Origin: Lysobacter enzymogenes
GTDB taxonomy: Bacteria > Pseudomonadota > Gammaproteobacteria > Xanthomonadales > Xanthomonadaceae
DNA length: 64,000 bases
Direction of reading: 5' to 3'
Assembly (NCBI RefSeq): GCF_023617245.1
Contig: NZ_CP067396.1
Location: forward strand, 2,542,001-2,606,000
Within the stretch, counting starts at the first letter, position 1, and the number at the start of each line of letters is the position of its first letter. Both the position numbers and the translations under genes were made by a program. Below the pieces are notes generated by a model. It was not told the origin of the DNA, did not search any database, and saw only the letters and a program-made list of their open reading frames with translations. This document shows positions 1 to 19,424 of the stretch, piece by piece.

Positions 1-1225
<1,225 letters not shown>

Positions 1226-1234
1226 CGCGGCGTC

Positions 1235-4200
1235 TCACTCCTGTTCCGGCGCGGCGGCGTCCTGCAGCGCCGCGGCCAGCACCGCCTCGGCGAAGCCGGC
1301 CAGGCGCGGACGGCGGAACAGCAGCGACGGCGCCACCGCGACGTCCAGCTCCTCGCGCAATCGCGCCAGCAGGCGCATGGCCAGCAGCGAGTGGCCGCCG
1401 AGTTCGAAGAAGTCGTCGTCGCGGCCGATGCGTTCGGCCGCCAGAAGCTCCTGCCACCACTGCGCGAGCAGGGTTTCCAGTTCGCCTTGCGGCGGCGCGT
1501 AATCGCCGCGCGCGAACGCGTCCCCGGCGGGCGCGGGCAGGGCGCGGCGTTCGAGCTTGCCGCCGGCGGTCAGCGGCAGCGCCTGCAGCCGCACGTACGC
1601 GGCCGGCAGCATGTAGTCGGGCAGGCGTTCGGCCAGGTGCGCGCGCAGCGCGGCGGCGAAGGATTCCTCGCCGACTTCGCGATCCGCCGCGGCGACGACA
1701 TAGGCGACCAGGCGCGGCCGGCCGGGTTCGTCCTCGCGCAGCAGCACCGCGGCTTCGCGCACCGCCGGGTGCTCGCGCAGGCGCGCCTGGATCTCGCCGA
1801 GTTCGATGCGATAGCCGCGCAGCTTGACCTGACCATCGTCGCGGCCGAGGAACAGCAGTTCGCCGTCTTCGCGATAACGCACCGTGTCGCCGCTGCGGTA
1901 CATGCGCGCGTCGGGGCGGGGATCGAAGGGGTCGGGAAAATAGCGCTCGGCGTCGAGTTCGGCGCGGCCCAGGTAGCCGCGCGCGACGCCGGCGCCGCCG
2001 AGGTAGAGCTCGCCCGGCGCGCCCAGCGGCAGCGGCCGGCGCTGGGCGTCGAGCACGTAGGCGCGGGTGTTGGCGAGCGGGCGCCCGATCGGCGCCGGCG
2101 CGTCGCCGGACCAGTGCGGCGGCGGTTCCCAGGCGGTGGCCAGCACCGTGGTCTCGGTCGGGCCGTACACGTGCACGGGGCGTGCGCCGCCGCGCTGCAG
2201 CATGCGCAGCAACGTCGGCGGCACCGCTTCGCCGCCGACCAGGAACAGCGGCGGCGTCTGGAAGCGCGGCAAGGCGTCGCGCCCTTGCAGGAACGCCGGC
2301 GGCAGGTAGCTCAGGCCGATGCGCTCGCGCGCGATCCACTCCAGGTAGGCGCCGGCGTCGGCGCGTTCGTCGTCGCCGGGAACGCACAGCGCGGCGCCGC
2401 GCGACAGGCTCAGGCCGATCTCGATCAGGCTGGCGTCGAAGCCCAGCGAAGCGAACTGGGCGATGCGGCTGTGCGCATCGATGCCGAAGCGCTCGGCCTG
2501 GCTGTGGGCGAACTGGACCAACTGGCGATGTTCGACCATCACCCCCTTGGGATCGCCGGTGGAGCCGGAGGTGTAGACGATGTAGGCCAGATGCTGCGGA
2601 CCGAGATCGGCGCGTTGCGGCGCGGTGTCGGCGCAGCCCTCGACCAGGGCCGGATCGTCGAGCGCGAACAGCGGCCAGTCGCCGTGCGCGCCGGCCGCGG
2701 CCAGGGCGCGGCGGCCTTCCTCGTCGGCCAGCGCGCACACCGGCGCGGCGTCGGCGAGCACGCGGGCGAAACGCGCCGAGGCGTGGGCCGGGTCCAGCGG
2801 CACGTAGGCGCCGCCGGCCTTGAGCACGGCCAGGATCGCGACGATCGCGCCGGCGCCGCGTTGCGCGCACAGCGCCACGCGCCGGTCGGGGCCGACGCCG
2901 GCCGCGATCAGGCGATGGGCGAGGCGGTTGGCGGCGGCGTCGAGCGCGGCGTAGCTCCAGCGCGTGCCGGCGTGTTCGAGCGCGATCGCCTCGGGCGCGT
3001 GCTTGGCCTGCCGTTCGAACAGATGATGGAAGCAGGCTTCGCGCGGATAGTCGGCGTCGGTGCGGTTCCAGTCGTGCAGCAGTTGCCGGCGCTCGTCCGC
3101 GCCGATCAGCTCGAAGCCGGCGACCGGGCCGGGCGCGTCCTCGGCCAGCGCGCGCAGCGCGGCGAGCAGGTAGCCGCGATGGCGTTCGATCGCCGCCGGC
3201 GCGAACAGCGCGGTGGCATAGCGCAAGCCGCCGACCAGGGCGCCGGCGCGTTCGCCCAGTTGCAGTTCCAGGTCGAACTTGGCGCCGCCCAATTCCAGGC
3301 CCAATTCCAGGTCCAGCTCCAGCACCTGCGCGTCGATCCCGGGCAGCTCGAAGACGGGTTCGTCCTCGCCCTGCCAGGCCAGCACGGCCTGGAACAGCGG
3401 TGTGCGGTCGGCGCGGCGCGGCGGGTTCAATGCTTCGACCACGCGCTCGAACGGCAGCGCGTGGTCCTGCGCGTCGAGCGCGCTGCGGCGCGCGCGCTCG
3501 ATCAGCTCGTCGGCGTCGGGCTCGCCGGACAGATCGATGCGCAGGGCCAGGGTGTCGACGAAGAAGCCGATCAGCGCCTCGCTGCCGGCCCAGTCGCGTT
3601 GCGCGTTGGGCGCGCCGACGACGACCTCGCTTTGTCCGGACAGGCGCGAGAGTACCAGCGCCCACGCGGCGAGCACCAGCGCGAACAGGCTGGTGCCGTG
3701 GCGGCGCGCGCGCCGGCGCAACGCCTCGGCCAGCGCCGGTTCGATCCGCAGCGGCAGCAGCGCGCCGTCGAAGCTCTGCAGCGGCGGGCGCGGCTGTCGG
3801 GTCGGCAGGTCCAGCAATGCCGGCGCGTCGGCCAGCGCGGTGCGCCAGTGCTGCTGCAGCGCATCCACCGCCTCGCGTTGGTCGAGCCGGCGCTGCTGCC
3901 AGGCGGCGTAGTCGGGGAACTGCCACGGCAGCGGCGGCAGCGGATCGGACCGGCCTTGGACGAAGGCGGCGTACAGCGCGCTCAGGTCGCGCGCCAGCGG
4001 CCGCAGCGATTCGCCGTCGGCGACGATATGGTGCAGGGTCAGCAGCAGATGGAATTCGTCGTCGCCGCTGCGCGCCAGCAGCGCCCGCGCCGGCGGGCCG
4101 CGTTCTAGATCGAAGGCGGTTTCGGCTTCGCGTTGGAGCGCGTCGCGCAATGCCGCGTCGCCGGCGCCGCGCAGGTCGCATTCGCGCAGCGCGAACGCGC

Positions 4201-6382
4201 TGGTCTCGGGCGCCAGCTGCAGGCGCGGTTCGCCGCCGACGGCGACGAAACGCGAGCGCAGGCTGGCATGGCGCGCCGACAGCGCGTCCAGCGCGGCGCG
4301 CAGCGCGGCGAGGTCGAGCGCGCCGCGCAGGCGCAGCGGCAAGGCGATGTGGTACGCGCCGCCGATGCCGTCGAGCTGGCTGAGGAACCACAGCCGGCGC
4401 TGATTCGAGGACAGCGTCGCGGCGGCGGCGCCGGCGCCGGGCTGCGGCGGTTCCGCCGCAGCGGCGGCCGCGCCGCGCAGCGCGTCGAGCGCGGCGGCCT
4501 GCGCGGCCAGGGTCGGGTGTTGCCAGATCGCGCTGACCGGCAGCTCGACCCGCCATTGTCGGCGCAGCCGGCCGAGCAGGCGCGCGGCGCTCAGCGAATG
4601 CCCGCCGAGGGCGAAGAAATCGTCGTCGCGGCCGATGCGTTCGCGGCCGAGCAGTTCCTGCCACAGCCGCGCAAGCTCGGTTTCGCCGCCGGGTCGCGGC
4701 GCGCGGTAGTCGCGGCGGCCGTAGGCGTCGTCGTCGGGCGACGGCAGCGCGGCGCGGTCGAGCTTGCCGTGGGCGCTGCGCGGCAGCGCCGCGACCACGA
4801 CGATCGCGGCCGGGCGCAGCGGCTCGGGCAGGCGTTCGCGCAGGTGTTCGCGCAAAGCGGCGGCGAAGTCGGCGCCGCCGCCGTCGCCGGGCGCGGGCGC
4901 GGCGTATGCGACCAGTTCCAGCGCGCCGTCCGCGCCGGCGCGCGCGACCGCCGCGGCTTCGCGCACGCGCGGATGCGCGGCCAGTTGCGCGGCGATCTCG
5001 CCGGGTTCGACCCGGAAACCGCGGATCTTGACCTGTTCGTCGTTGCGGCCGAGGAACTCCAACTCGCCGCCGGGCAGGCGGCGGGCGAGGTCGCCGCTGC
5101 GGTACATTCGCGCGCCCGGCCGCGGGTCGAAGGGATCGGCGGGGAAGCGCTGCGCGCTGAGTTCGTCCTGGTGCAGATAGCCCAGCGCCGGCGCCGCGCC
5201 GCCGATCCACAGTTCGCCGCTGTCGCCGTCGCGCACCGGCCGGCGCTGCGGATCGAGCAGGTACAGCCGCACGCCGGCGACGGCGCGGCCGATCGGCACG
5301 TGCGCGGGCGCGTCGGCGACCGACTGCGCGCCGCCGGGGCCGAGCACGTGCGCGCTGACCACATGGGTCTCGGTCGGACCGTAGTGGTTGTGCAGGCGGG
5401 TCGCCGGCAGGCGCGCGAACATCGCGCGGATGGCCGGGGTCAGGCGCAGTTGCTCGCCGGCGACGATCACCTCGGCGAGGTGTTCGCGCAGGCCGGCGAC
5501 GGTGGCGTCGTCGGCGTCGGCCAACGCATCGGCCAGCGCGCTCAGCGCCAGGTAGGGCAGGTGCAGGCGCTGGATCCTGCGTTCGTACAGGGCGCGCGCG
5601 AGCGCGGCGAAGTCGTGGCGCAGTCCGGATTCGGCGACGACCAGGGTCGCGCCGTCGCACAGCGCGCCGAAGATTTCCTGGAACGAGACGTCGAAACCGA
5701 GCGCGGCGAACTGCAAGGTGCGCAGGCCCGCGCCGAACTGGCCGCGCTGCCAGCGCAGCAGGTTCAGCAGCGGCGCGTGCGCCATCGCCACGCCCTTGGG
5801 GCGGCCGGTCGAGCCGGAGGTGTAGATCACGTAGGCCGGGCGTTGCGGGTCGTCGCTGTGCGCGCAGCCGGCGTCGTGTTCGGCCACGGCGGGTGTCGGA
5901 TCGGGCGCCGGTTCGGCCCAGTCGTCCACGGCGATCCAGGACCGATCGTCGCCGTCGCGCGCATCGTCCAGGCCCAGCGCGCGCCGTCCGGCTGCGTCGT
6001 ACAGGCGCGCAGCGGGCGCGGCATCGTCCAGCAGCAGGTGCAGCCGTGCGCGCGGATAGTCGGGGTCCAGCGGCAGGTAGGCGGCGCCGGCCTTGAGCGT
6101 GGCCAGCATCGCCACCGCCGGAGCGAATCCGCGTTCGGCGCAGATCGCGACGCGGTCGCCGGCGACGACGCCGAGCGCGCGCAAGCGCCGCGCCAGCCGC
6201 TCGGCGCAGGCGTCGAGCGCGGCGTAGCTCAGCGTGCGTCCGGCATGTTCCAGTGCCGGCGCATGCGGTGTGCGTTGGGCCTGGCGTTCGAACAGCGCGT
6301 GCACGCTGCCGCGCTCGGCGGGGTCTTCGTGGCCGGCGTCCGCGGGCGCCGGAATCGGGTGGTTCGTACGGATCTCGTCCAT
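1235..6382 (-). CDS. NRPS subunit 2 (A-T-C-A-T)
   Basis: Peptide synthetase of 1715 residues. Domains: adenylation 1 (about 25-545), carrier T1 with phosphopantetheine Ser596 in GGHSL, condensation (about 655-1100, HHIVADG at 784-790), adenylation 2 (about 1110-1640) and carrier T2 with Ser1665. There is no N-terminal C domain, so by sequence the first module is a loading module. By-eye alignment to GrsA PheA gives the pocket code DVQHIAHVVK for A1 (nearly the known proline code DVQLIAHVVK) and DAIYLGVVLK for A2 (not assigned). In the C domain the core reads HHIVADGES and FFVDTL, where W and N are usual at the variable places. ATG 6382 has GAG about 5 nt upstream and lies 44 nt after the upstream NRPS stop. 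The subunit ends in a bare T domain, fitting hand-over to the C domain that opens the next gene. Confidence 0.95.
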   Translation of the reverse strand: MDEIRTNHPIPAPADAGHEDPAERGSVHALFERQAQRTPHAPALEHAGRTLSYAALDACAERLARRLRALGVVAGDRVAICAERGFAPAVAMLATLKAGAAYLPLDPDYPRARLHLLLDDAAPAARLYDAAGRRALGLDDARDGDDRSWIAVDDWAEPAPDPTPAVAEHDAGCAHSDDPQRPAYVIYTSGSTGRPKGVAMAHAPLLNLLRWQRGQFGAGLRTLQFAALGFDVSFQEIFGALCDGATLVVAESGLRHDFAALARALYERRIQRLHLPYLALSALADALADADDATVAGLREHLAEVIVAGEQLRLTPAIRAMFARLPATRLHNHYGPTETHVVSAHVLGPGGAQSVADAPAHVPIGRAVAGVRLYLLDPQRRPVRDGDSGELWIGGAAPALGYLHQDELSAQRFPADPFDPRPGARMYRSGDLARRLPGGELEFLGRNDEQVKIRGFRVEPGEIAAQLAAHPRVREAAAVARAGADGALELVAYAAPAPGDGGGADFAAALREHLRERLPEPLRPAAIVVVAALPRSAHGKLDRAALPSPDDDAYGRRDYRAPRPGGETELARLWQELLGRERIGRDDDFFALGGHSLSAARLLGRLRRQWRVELPVSAIWQHPTLAAQAAALDALRGAAAAAAEPPQPGAGAAAATLSSNQRRLWFLSQLDGIGGAYHIALPLRLRGALDLAALRAALDALSARHASLRSRFVAVGGEPRLQLAPETSAFALRECDLRGAGDAALRDALQREAETAFDLERGPPARALLARSGDDEFHLLLTLHHIVADGESLRPLARDLSALYAAFVQGRSDPLPPLPWQFPDYAAWQQRRLDQREAVDALQQHWRTALADAPALLDLPTRQPRPPLQSFDGALLPLRIEPALAEALRRRARRHGTSLFALVLAAWALVLSRLSGQSEVVVGAPNAQRDWAGSEALIGFFVDTLALRIDLSGEPDADELIERARRSALDAQDHALPFERVVEALNPPRRADRTPLFQAVLAWQGEDEPVFELPGIDAQVLELDLELGLELGGAKFDLELQLGERAGALVGGLRYATALFAPAAIERHRGYLLAALRALAEDAPGPVAGFELIGADERRQLLHDWNRTDADYPREACFHHLFERQAKHAPEAIALEHAGTRWSYAALDAAANRLAHRLIAAGVGPDRRVALCAQRGAGAIVAILAVLKAGGAYVPLDPAHASARFARVLADAAPVCALADEEGRRALAAAGAHGDWPLFALDDPALVEGCADTAPQRADLGPQHLAYIVYTSGSTGDPKGVMVEHRQLVQFAHSQAERFGIDAHSRIAQFASLGFDASLIEIGLSLSRGAALCVPGDDERADAGAYLEWIARERIGLSYLPPAFLQGRDALPRFQTPPLFLVGGEAVPPTLLRMLQRGGARPVHVYGPTETTVLATAWEPPPHWSGDAPAPIGRPLANTRAYVLDAQRRPLPLGAPGELYLGGAGVARGYLGRAELDAERYFPDPFDPRPDARMYRSGDTVRYREDGELLFLGRDDGQVKLRGYRIELGEIQARLREHPAVREAAVLLREDEPGRPRLVAYVVAAADREVGEESFAAALRAHLAERLPDYMLPAAYVRLQALPLTAGGKLERRALPAPAGDAFARGDYAPPQGELETLLAQWWQELLAAERIGRDDDFFELGGHSLLAMRLLARLREELDVAVAPSLLFRRPRLAGFAEAVLAAALQDAAAPEQE
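3287..3322. repeat. Three 12-bp tandem units inside NRPS subunit 2
   Basis: Units gcccaattccag, gcccaattccag and gtccagctccag are in frame near the end of the condensation domain. They encode an acidic/leucine run (LELDLELGLELG) that the equivalent place in subunit 1 lacks. Confidence 0.85.
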
Positions 6383-6426
6383 GGTCTCGTCGCGATGGTG
6401 GGGGAATCGGTGGGGGACCCGGCGCC

Positions 6427-16020
<9,594 letters not shown>

Positions 16021-16463
16021 GAACGCAGAGGACTCCGGGATCATCGACGGGCGGGGGCGCGCGCCGGCGTCCGCGTCGCGGGGCGACGGACAGCACGCAA
16101 CGTCGCCGCGGGCGACTCGTGAACGGGAAGCGGAAGCGACGCGATGGCGGCGCGCTGGCGAATAGGGCTGGGGCTCGGCTTGGGCGGCGCGATCGCCGCG
16201 GAACCAACGGGCATCCGTTCGCGTTGAAACGAACGTGACCGGTGCCCGTTTTCACGATGGCCGGCGACGTTCGGCGCGCGCCTCGCACGGGCCGCGCCGG
16301 CGCAGTCTGGCAACGAATGCGCGGGTTCCGAAGTGATGGTTGTCATGGCCGCCGAGCTTGACGGGCGCGCGTCCCATGGCCTGAGAACGCGGCAGACGCG
16401 CGCGCTTGCATCGGCGCGCGGCGCGGGCGAAGGTCGCGTCTGCGACTGAACAGGACTTCGCCG
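16021..16463. other. Divergent intergenic region upstream of the NRPS operon
   Basis: About 440 bp separate the NRPS start from the divergent DUF4180 gene, so the NRPS promoter should lie here. I see no convincing -35/-10 pair. The small reading frames have no recognisable product and I do not call them. The notable element is a nested inverted repeat at 16206-16250. Confidence 0.6.
16206..16250. promoter_or_regulatory. Nested inverted repeat upstream of NRPS operon
   Basis: Outer arms AACGGGCA (16206-16213) and TGCCCGTT (16243-16250) are perfect inverted repeats. Inside them CGTTCG (16216-16221) and CGAACG (16230-16235) form a second perfect pair around an 8-nt loop. The element lies about 190-230 bp upstream of the NRPS start. 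It could be an operator or an RNA hairpin; position is the only functional hint. Confidence 0.5.
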
Positions 16464-16865
16464 ATGAACGACGCCAATCCCGCCGCCGACGACGCACCGG
16501 TGTTCACGGTGTTGCCGCTAGGCAACGAACGGGTGTTGCTGTGTCCGGCCGACGGCGCGCCGATCGCCGACGCGCGCGCGGCGACCGACCTGATCGGCGA
16601 AGCCTCGTTCGCCGGCGCGACGGTGCTGGCGATCGCGGCGCAGCGGCTGGACGCGTCGTTCTTCCGCCTCGCCAGCGGCCTGGCCGGTGAGATCGCGCAG
16701 AAGGCGGCGAACTATCGCCTGCGCCTGGCGGTGGTCGGCGACATCCAGGCGCAGTTGCAACGCAGTTCGGCCTTGCGCGACTGGGTGCGCGAATGCGGCG
16801 AAGGGCGCACGGTGTTGTTCGTCGCCGACCTCGACGAACTGGCGCGACGGCTCGGCTCGGGCTGA
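16464..16865 (+). CDS. DUF4180 domain protein
   Basis: A 133-residue soluble protein that I recognise as DUF4180 from the central block FFRLASGLAGEIAQK (66-80) followed by NYRLRLAVVGD (83-93) and a C-terminal TVLFVADLDELARRL. The family has no established function. There is no signal peptide or membrane segment. ATG 16464 has AGGAC upstream. It is transcribed divergently from the NRPS operon and has no partner on its own strand. Function unknown. Confidence 0.8.
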   Translation: MNDANPAADDAPVFTVLPLGNERVLLCPADGAPIADARAATDLIGEASFAGATVLAIAAQRLDASFFRLASGLAGEIAQKAANYRLRLAVVGDIQAQLQRSSALRDWVRECGEGRTVLFVADLDELARRLGSG

Positions 16866-16947
16866 AACCGCGCGCGGATCGCCGGGCGCCGGCCCGGCGG
16901 CCGGCGCTCATCGATGCAGCGGCGTTCGACGCGGCATCGTCCGACTT

Positions 16948-16977
16948 GGGCTTGGCCGATTCGGGCTTGGCCGATTC
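16948..16977. repeat. 15-bp direct repeat, two copies
   Basis: Two adjacent perfect copies of gggcttggccgattc lie in the short gap between two convergent genes. No function is evident. Confidence 0.8.
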
Positions 16978-17020
16978 GGTATCGCCCGACTGAGCGCGGG
17001 CGCGACGATCGCGGCGCGGG

Positions 17021-17848
17021 TCAGCGCGGCGAGAACAGCGCGTTGAGTTCGGAGTAGGGCAGGGCCTGCGCCGACAGCGGGCGCGAGTCGCCGTCGCGCA
17101 GGAAGTCCGCGGCCAGCGCGCGCACCCGCGCATGCGCCGATTGGGCGAGGTCGGAGCCGGCGCTGAGCCGGCGCACGCCCCATTCGCGCAACTGCGATGC
17201 CGGCGGCAGCGCGGCGCGCGCGAGCAGGTTCAGCGGCAGGCCGGCGCCGGCGGCGATCGCGCGCACCTGGGTTTCGTCGGTCAGTCCGGGCACGAACAGG
17301 CCGTCGGCGCCGGCCTCGCGGTAGCGCGCCGCGCGCGCCAAGGTTTCGTCCACGCGCTGCGCTTCGGGGACCAGGCCGCGCAGGTAGACGTCGGTGCGCG
17401 CATTGACGAACAGCGCCACGCCCAGCGTCGCGGTCGCCCGCCGGATCCGCTCGATCTTGGCGCACAGCAGCTCCGGCGCGCCGCCGCCGTCTTCGATGTT
17501 GATGCCGACCGCGCCGACCTCGACCAGGCCGGCGACGTGGTCGGCGACGGTGTCGGGATCGTCGGAGTAGCCGCCTTCCACGTCCACGCTCAGCGGCACC
17601 CGCACTGCGCGGACGATGTCGGCGACGGTGGCGACCAGGCGCGGCACCGGCAGATGGTCGCCGTCGGCGAAACCGTGCGCCCAGGCCACGCCGGCGCTGG
17701 TGGTGGCGACGGCGGGCGCGCCCAGGCTTTCGATCAGGCGCGCGCTGCCGGCGTCCCAGGCGTTGGCGAGCAGCAGCGGGCCCGGACGCTGCGGGTCGTC
17801 GTAGTGGAGGCGGCGGAAGCGCTCGGCGCGTTCGCTTTGCGGGGTCAT
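17021..17848 (-). CDS. Isocitrate lyase/PEP mutase superfamily protein
   Basis: A 275-residue TIM-barrel enzyme of the PEP mutase/isocitrate lyase superfamily. It has the N-terminal ANAWDAGSARL block (28-38), the metal-binding stretch SVDVEGGYSDD (87-97; Asp89 and Glu91 probable ligands), GINIEDGG (115-122) and NARTDVYL (149-156). The KKCGH motif of true isocitrate lyases is absent, so the glyoxylate-cycle reaction is unlikely. Members of this shorter group act on phosphonates, methylisocitrate or oxaloacetate, and sequence alone does not decide which. ATG 17848 begins a monocistronic gene, convergent with the DUF4180 gene. Confidence 0.85.
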   Translation of the reverse strand: MTPQSERAERFRRLHYDDPQRPGPLLLANAWDAGSARLIESLGAPAVATTSAGVAWAHGFADGDHLPVPRLVATVADIVRAVRVPLSVDVEGGYSDDPDTVADHVAGLVEVGAVGINIEDGGGAPELLCAKIERIRRATATLGVALFVNARTDVYLRGLVPEAQRVDETLARAARYREAGADGLFVPGLTDETQVRAIAAGAGLPLNLLARAALPPASQLREWGVRRLSAGSDLAQSAHARVRALAADFLRDGDSRPLSAQALPYSELNALFSPR

Positions 17849-18248
17849 GGCGGTGTCTGCGCGGTGGGGAAGGCGCCCAGCATGGCATGCGCTGCGCGCG
17901 CCGACCGGCCGTTTTCGGACACTGTCGGCGGCCGCCCGCGGCGATGGCGGGAGCGGTTTTTTTCGCCATTTGCGCCGCTTGTCCGTTCAGCGTCGCGCCG
18001 CTGGGATACCATTGCCGCGCGCTCGCACTGGCAACTCAGCCTGGGGATTCGCAAGTTGTGACCCAGTTCATCGGTTGCCGGCGCCGCTATCGCGGACATG
18101 CGCCTTTTCGGCGCGCGCGGGGCCCGGCCCGGTGCGATTGCCGGACACCGGCGTTGAGCCCATGGATCGCATCGCCTTGCGCGGTGCCCGGGGCGCCGCG
18201 TAGCCTCGCCAGCGTAGGCTTTGTGAAGAAAGCAGTTCTGGGGACGGT
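17849..18248. other. Divergent intergenic region upstream of the response regulator
   Basis: 400 bp between a minus-strand enzyme gene and the plus-strand response regulator. It must hold both promoters, but none stands out. A seven-T run at 17957-17963 follows a short GC inverted repeat and could be a weak terminator. No reading frame here looks like a gene. Confidence 0.5.
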
Positions 18249-18896
18249 ATGACCATCCGTGTATTCATCGTGGACGACCATGCGCTGGTGCGTACGGGCA
18301 TGCGCATGATCCTCTCGGCGGAGACGGATATCGAAGTGCTCGGCGACGTGGAAAGCGGCGAGGAAGCCTTGCCGCAGATCCGCAAGCTCAAGCCCGACGT
18401 GGTGCTGTGCGACCTGCACCTGCCCGGCGTGAGCGGGCTGGAGGTCACCGAGCGCATCGTCAAGGGCGACCATGGCACCCGCGTCATCATCGTCTCGGTG
18501 CTCGAAGACGGGCCGATGCCCAAGCGCCTGCTCGAGGCCGGCGCCTCGGGCTACGTGGGCAAGGGCGGCGACGCCAGCGAACTGCTGCGCGCGATCCGCG
18601 ACGTGGCGCGCGGCAAGCGCTACCTCGCCAGCAACATCGCCCAACACCTGGCGTTGTCCACCCTCGACGGCGGCGCTTCGCCGTTCGACGAACTCTCGCC
18701 GCGCGAACTGGAGATCGCCTTGCTGCTGGTGCAGGGGTTCCGCCAGGAAGAGATCGCCAAGCGCCTGAGCCTGAGCGCGAAGACCGTCAACACCCACAAG
18801 ACCCGCTTGTTCGAGAAACTGACGATCACCGACACCATCGCCCTGGCGCGGCTGGCGGCGCAGTACGGCCTGGCCGATCCGGCGCATTCGCTGTAA
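18249..18896 (+). CDS. gacA: GacA/UvrY-type response regulator
   Basis: A 215-residue NarL/FixJ-family response regulator. The receiver domain (1-120) has the acidic pair Asp9/Asp10, phospho-acceptor Asp55 in LCDLHLPG, and conserved Lys105. A LuxR-type helix-turn-helix follows at about 150-195 (SPRELEIALLL, then AKTVNTHKTRLFEKL). The linker (GKRYLASNIAQHLAL) and overall length match UvrY/GacA, which in gammaproteobacteria is phosphorylated by BarA/GacS and drives small RNAs that titrate CsrA/RsmA, often controlling secondary metabolism. No kinase gene and no uvrC neighbour are present. ATG 18249 has GGGGA upstream. A strong terminator follows. Assignment to GacA rather than another NarL regulator is likely but not proven. 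Confidence 0.85.
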   Translation: MTIRVFIVDDHALVRTGMRMILSAETDIEVLGDVESGEEALPQIRKLKPDVVLCDLHLPGVSGLEVTERIVKGDHGTRVIIVSVLEDGPMPKRLLEAGASGYVGKGGDASELLRAIRDVARGKRYLASNIAQHLALSTLDGGASPFDELSPRELEIALLLVQGFRQEEIAKRLSLSAKTVNTHKTRLFEKLTITDTIALARLAAQYGLADPAHSL

Positions 18897-18974
18897 GGCG
18901 GGGCGGCCGCGGGCTCCGGCCCGGTTAGTCGAAGCGACCTGCCGCAAGCGGGTAGGACATCGAATCGAGCGAAG

Positions 18975-19001
18975 GGCTCCGGCGCACGCCGGGGCCTTTT
19001 T
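18975..19001 (+). terminator. Rho-independent terminator of the response regulator gene
   Basis: A 10-bp stem (ggctccggcg / cgccggggcc, one G-T pair) with a 2-nt loop is followed directly by five T. It lies about 80 bp after the response-regulator stop. Confidence 0.9.
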
Positions 19002-19007
19002 GTTCTT

Positions 19008-19090
19008 GTGGGAGGGCCTTTAGGCCCGACGCCTTTCGATCCGGTCGCGGCGGACTGAAACAAGAGCGTCGGGCCTGAAGGCCCTCCCAC
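19008..19090. repeat. REPIN, GTGG family (83 bp)
   Basis: A left REP beginning GTGGGAGGGCC and its inverted partner ending GGCCCTCCCAC flank a spacer. Each half contains its own small palindrome (GGGCC-tttA-GGCCC type), the architecture of bacterial REP doublets. Confidence 0.85.
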
Positions 19091-19236
19091 GAGTGCCTCA
19101 GTCTGGCCGTTCTGGAACGGGCGGTGGGGAACCGGGTCGATCGGCGAATTCGCCTCGATTGCGGATGAAGTCTGGACCTCGGACCGGCCAACGCGAGCCT
19201 CGAAGGTTCCGCCGCAGGCCCGAGTGCTTTGCTGTC

Positions 19237-19319
19237 GTGGGAGGGCCTTCAGGCCCGACGCTTTCCGGTCCGGTCGCGGTGAGCTGGAGCAAAAGCATCG
19301 GGCCTGAAGGCCCTCCCAC
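19237..19319. repeat. REPIN, GTGG family (83 bp), second copy
   Basis: The same structure as the element about 150 bp upstream and exactly the same length: head GTGGGAGGGCCTTCAGGCCC, inverted copy at the other end. The spacer is diverged but recognisable (ggtccggtcgcggt). Confidence 0.85.
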
Positions 19320-19356
19320 CCACACCTGGACGGTTCGCGGATCGGGCGGCGCGCAA

Positions 19357-19388
19357 TAAAAAACCGGCCGCGAGAGCGGCCGGTTTTT
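19357..19388 (-). terminator. Terminator of rne
   Basis: The hairpin ccggccgc-gaga-gcggccgg is flanked by an A-run on the left and a T-run on the right, so it can terminate both strands. It lies about 37 bp after the rne stop. Confidence 0.9.
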
Positions 19389-19424
19389 CGTTGCCGGAGG
19401 GGGCGGCTTGCGCCGCCCGGGGAC

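Noticed and set aside
16041..16346. 101-codon minus-strand frame upstream of the NRPS operon (MTTITSEPAHSLPDC...)
   Set aside because: It overlaps the NRPS start region, is Arg/Ala/Pro-rich, and has no ribosome-binding site or recognisable family.
17021..17848. Calling the PEP mutase-family protein isocitrate lyase or methylisocitrate lyase
   Set aside because: The KKCGH lyase signature is missing, the protein is short, and there are no prp or glyoxylate genes nearby.
19008..19319. Treating the two 83-bp repeats as CRISPR repeats
   Set aside because: They are palindromic doublets with REP heads, only two in place, with no regular short spacers and no cas genes.
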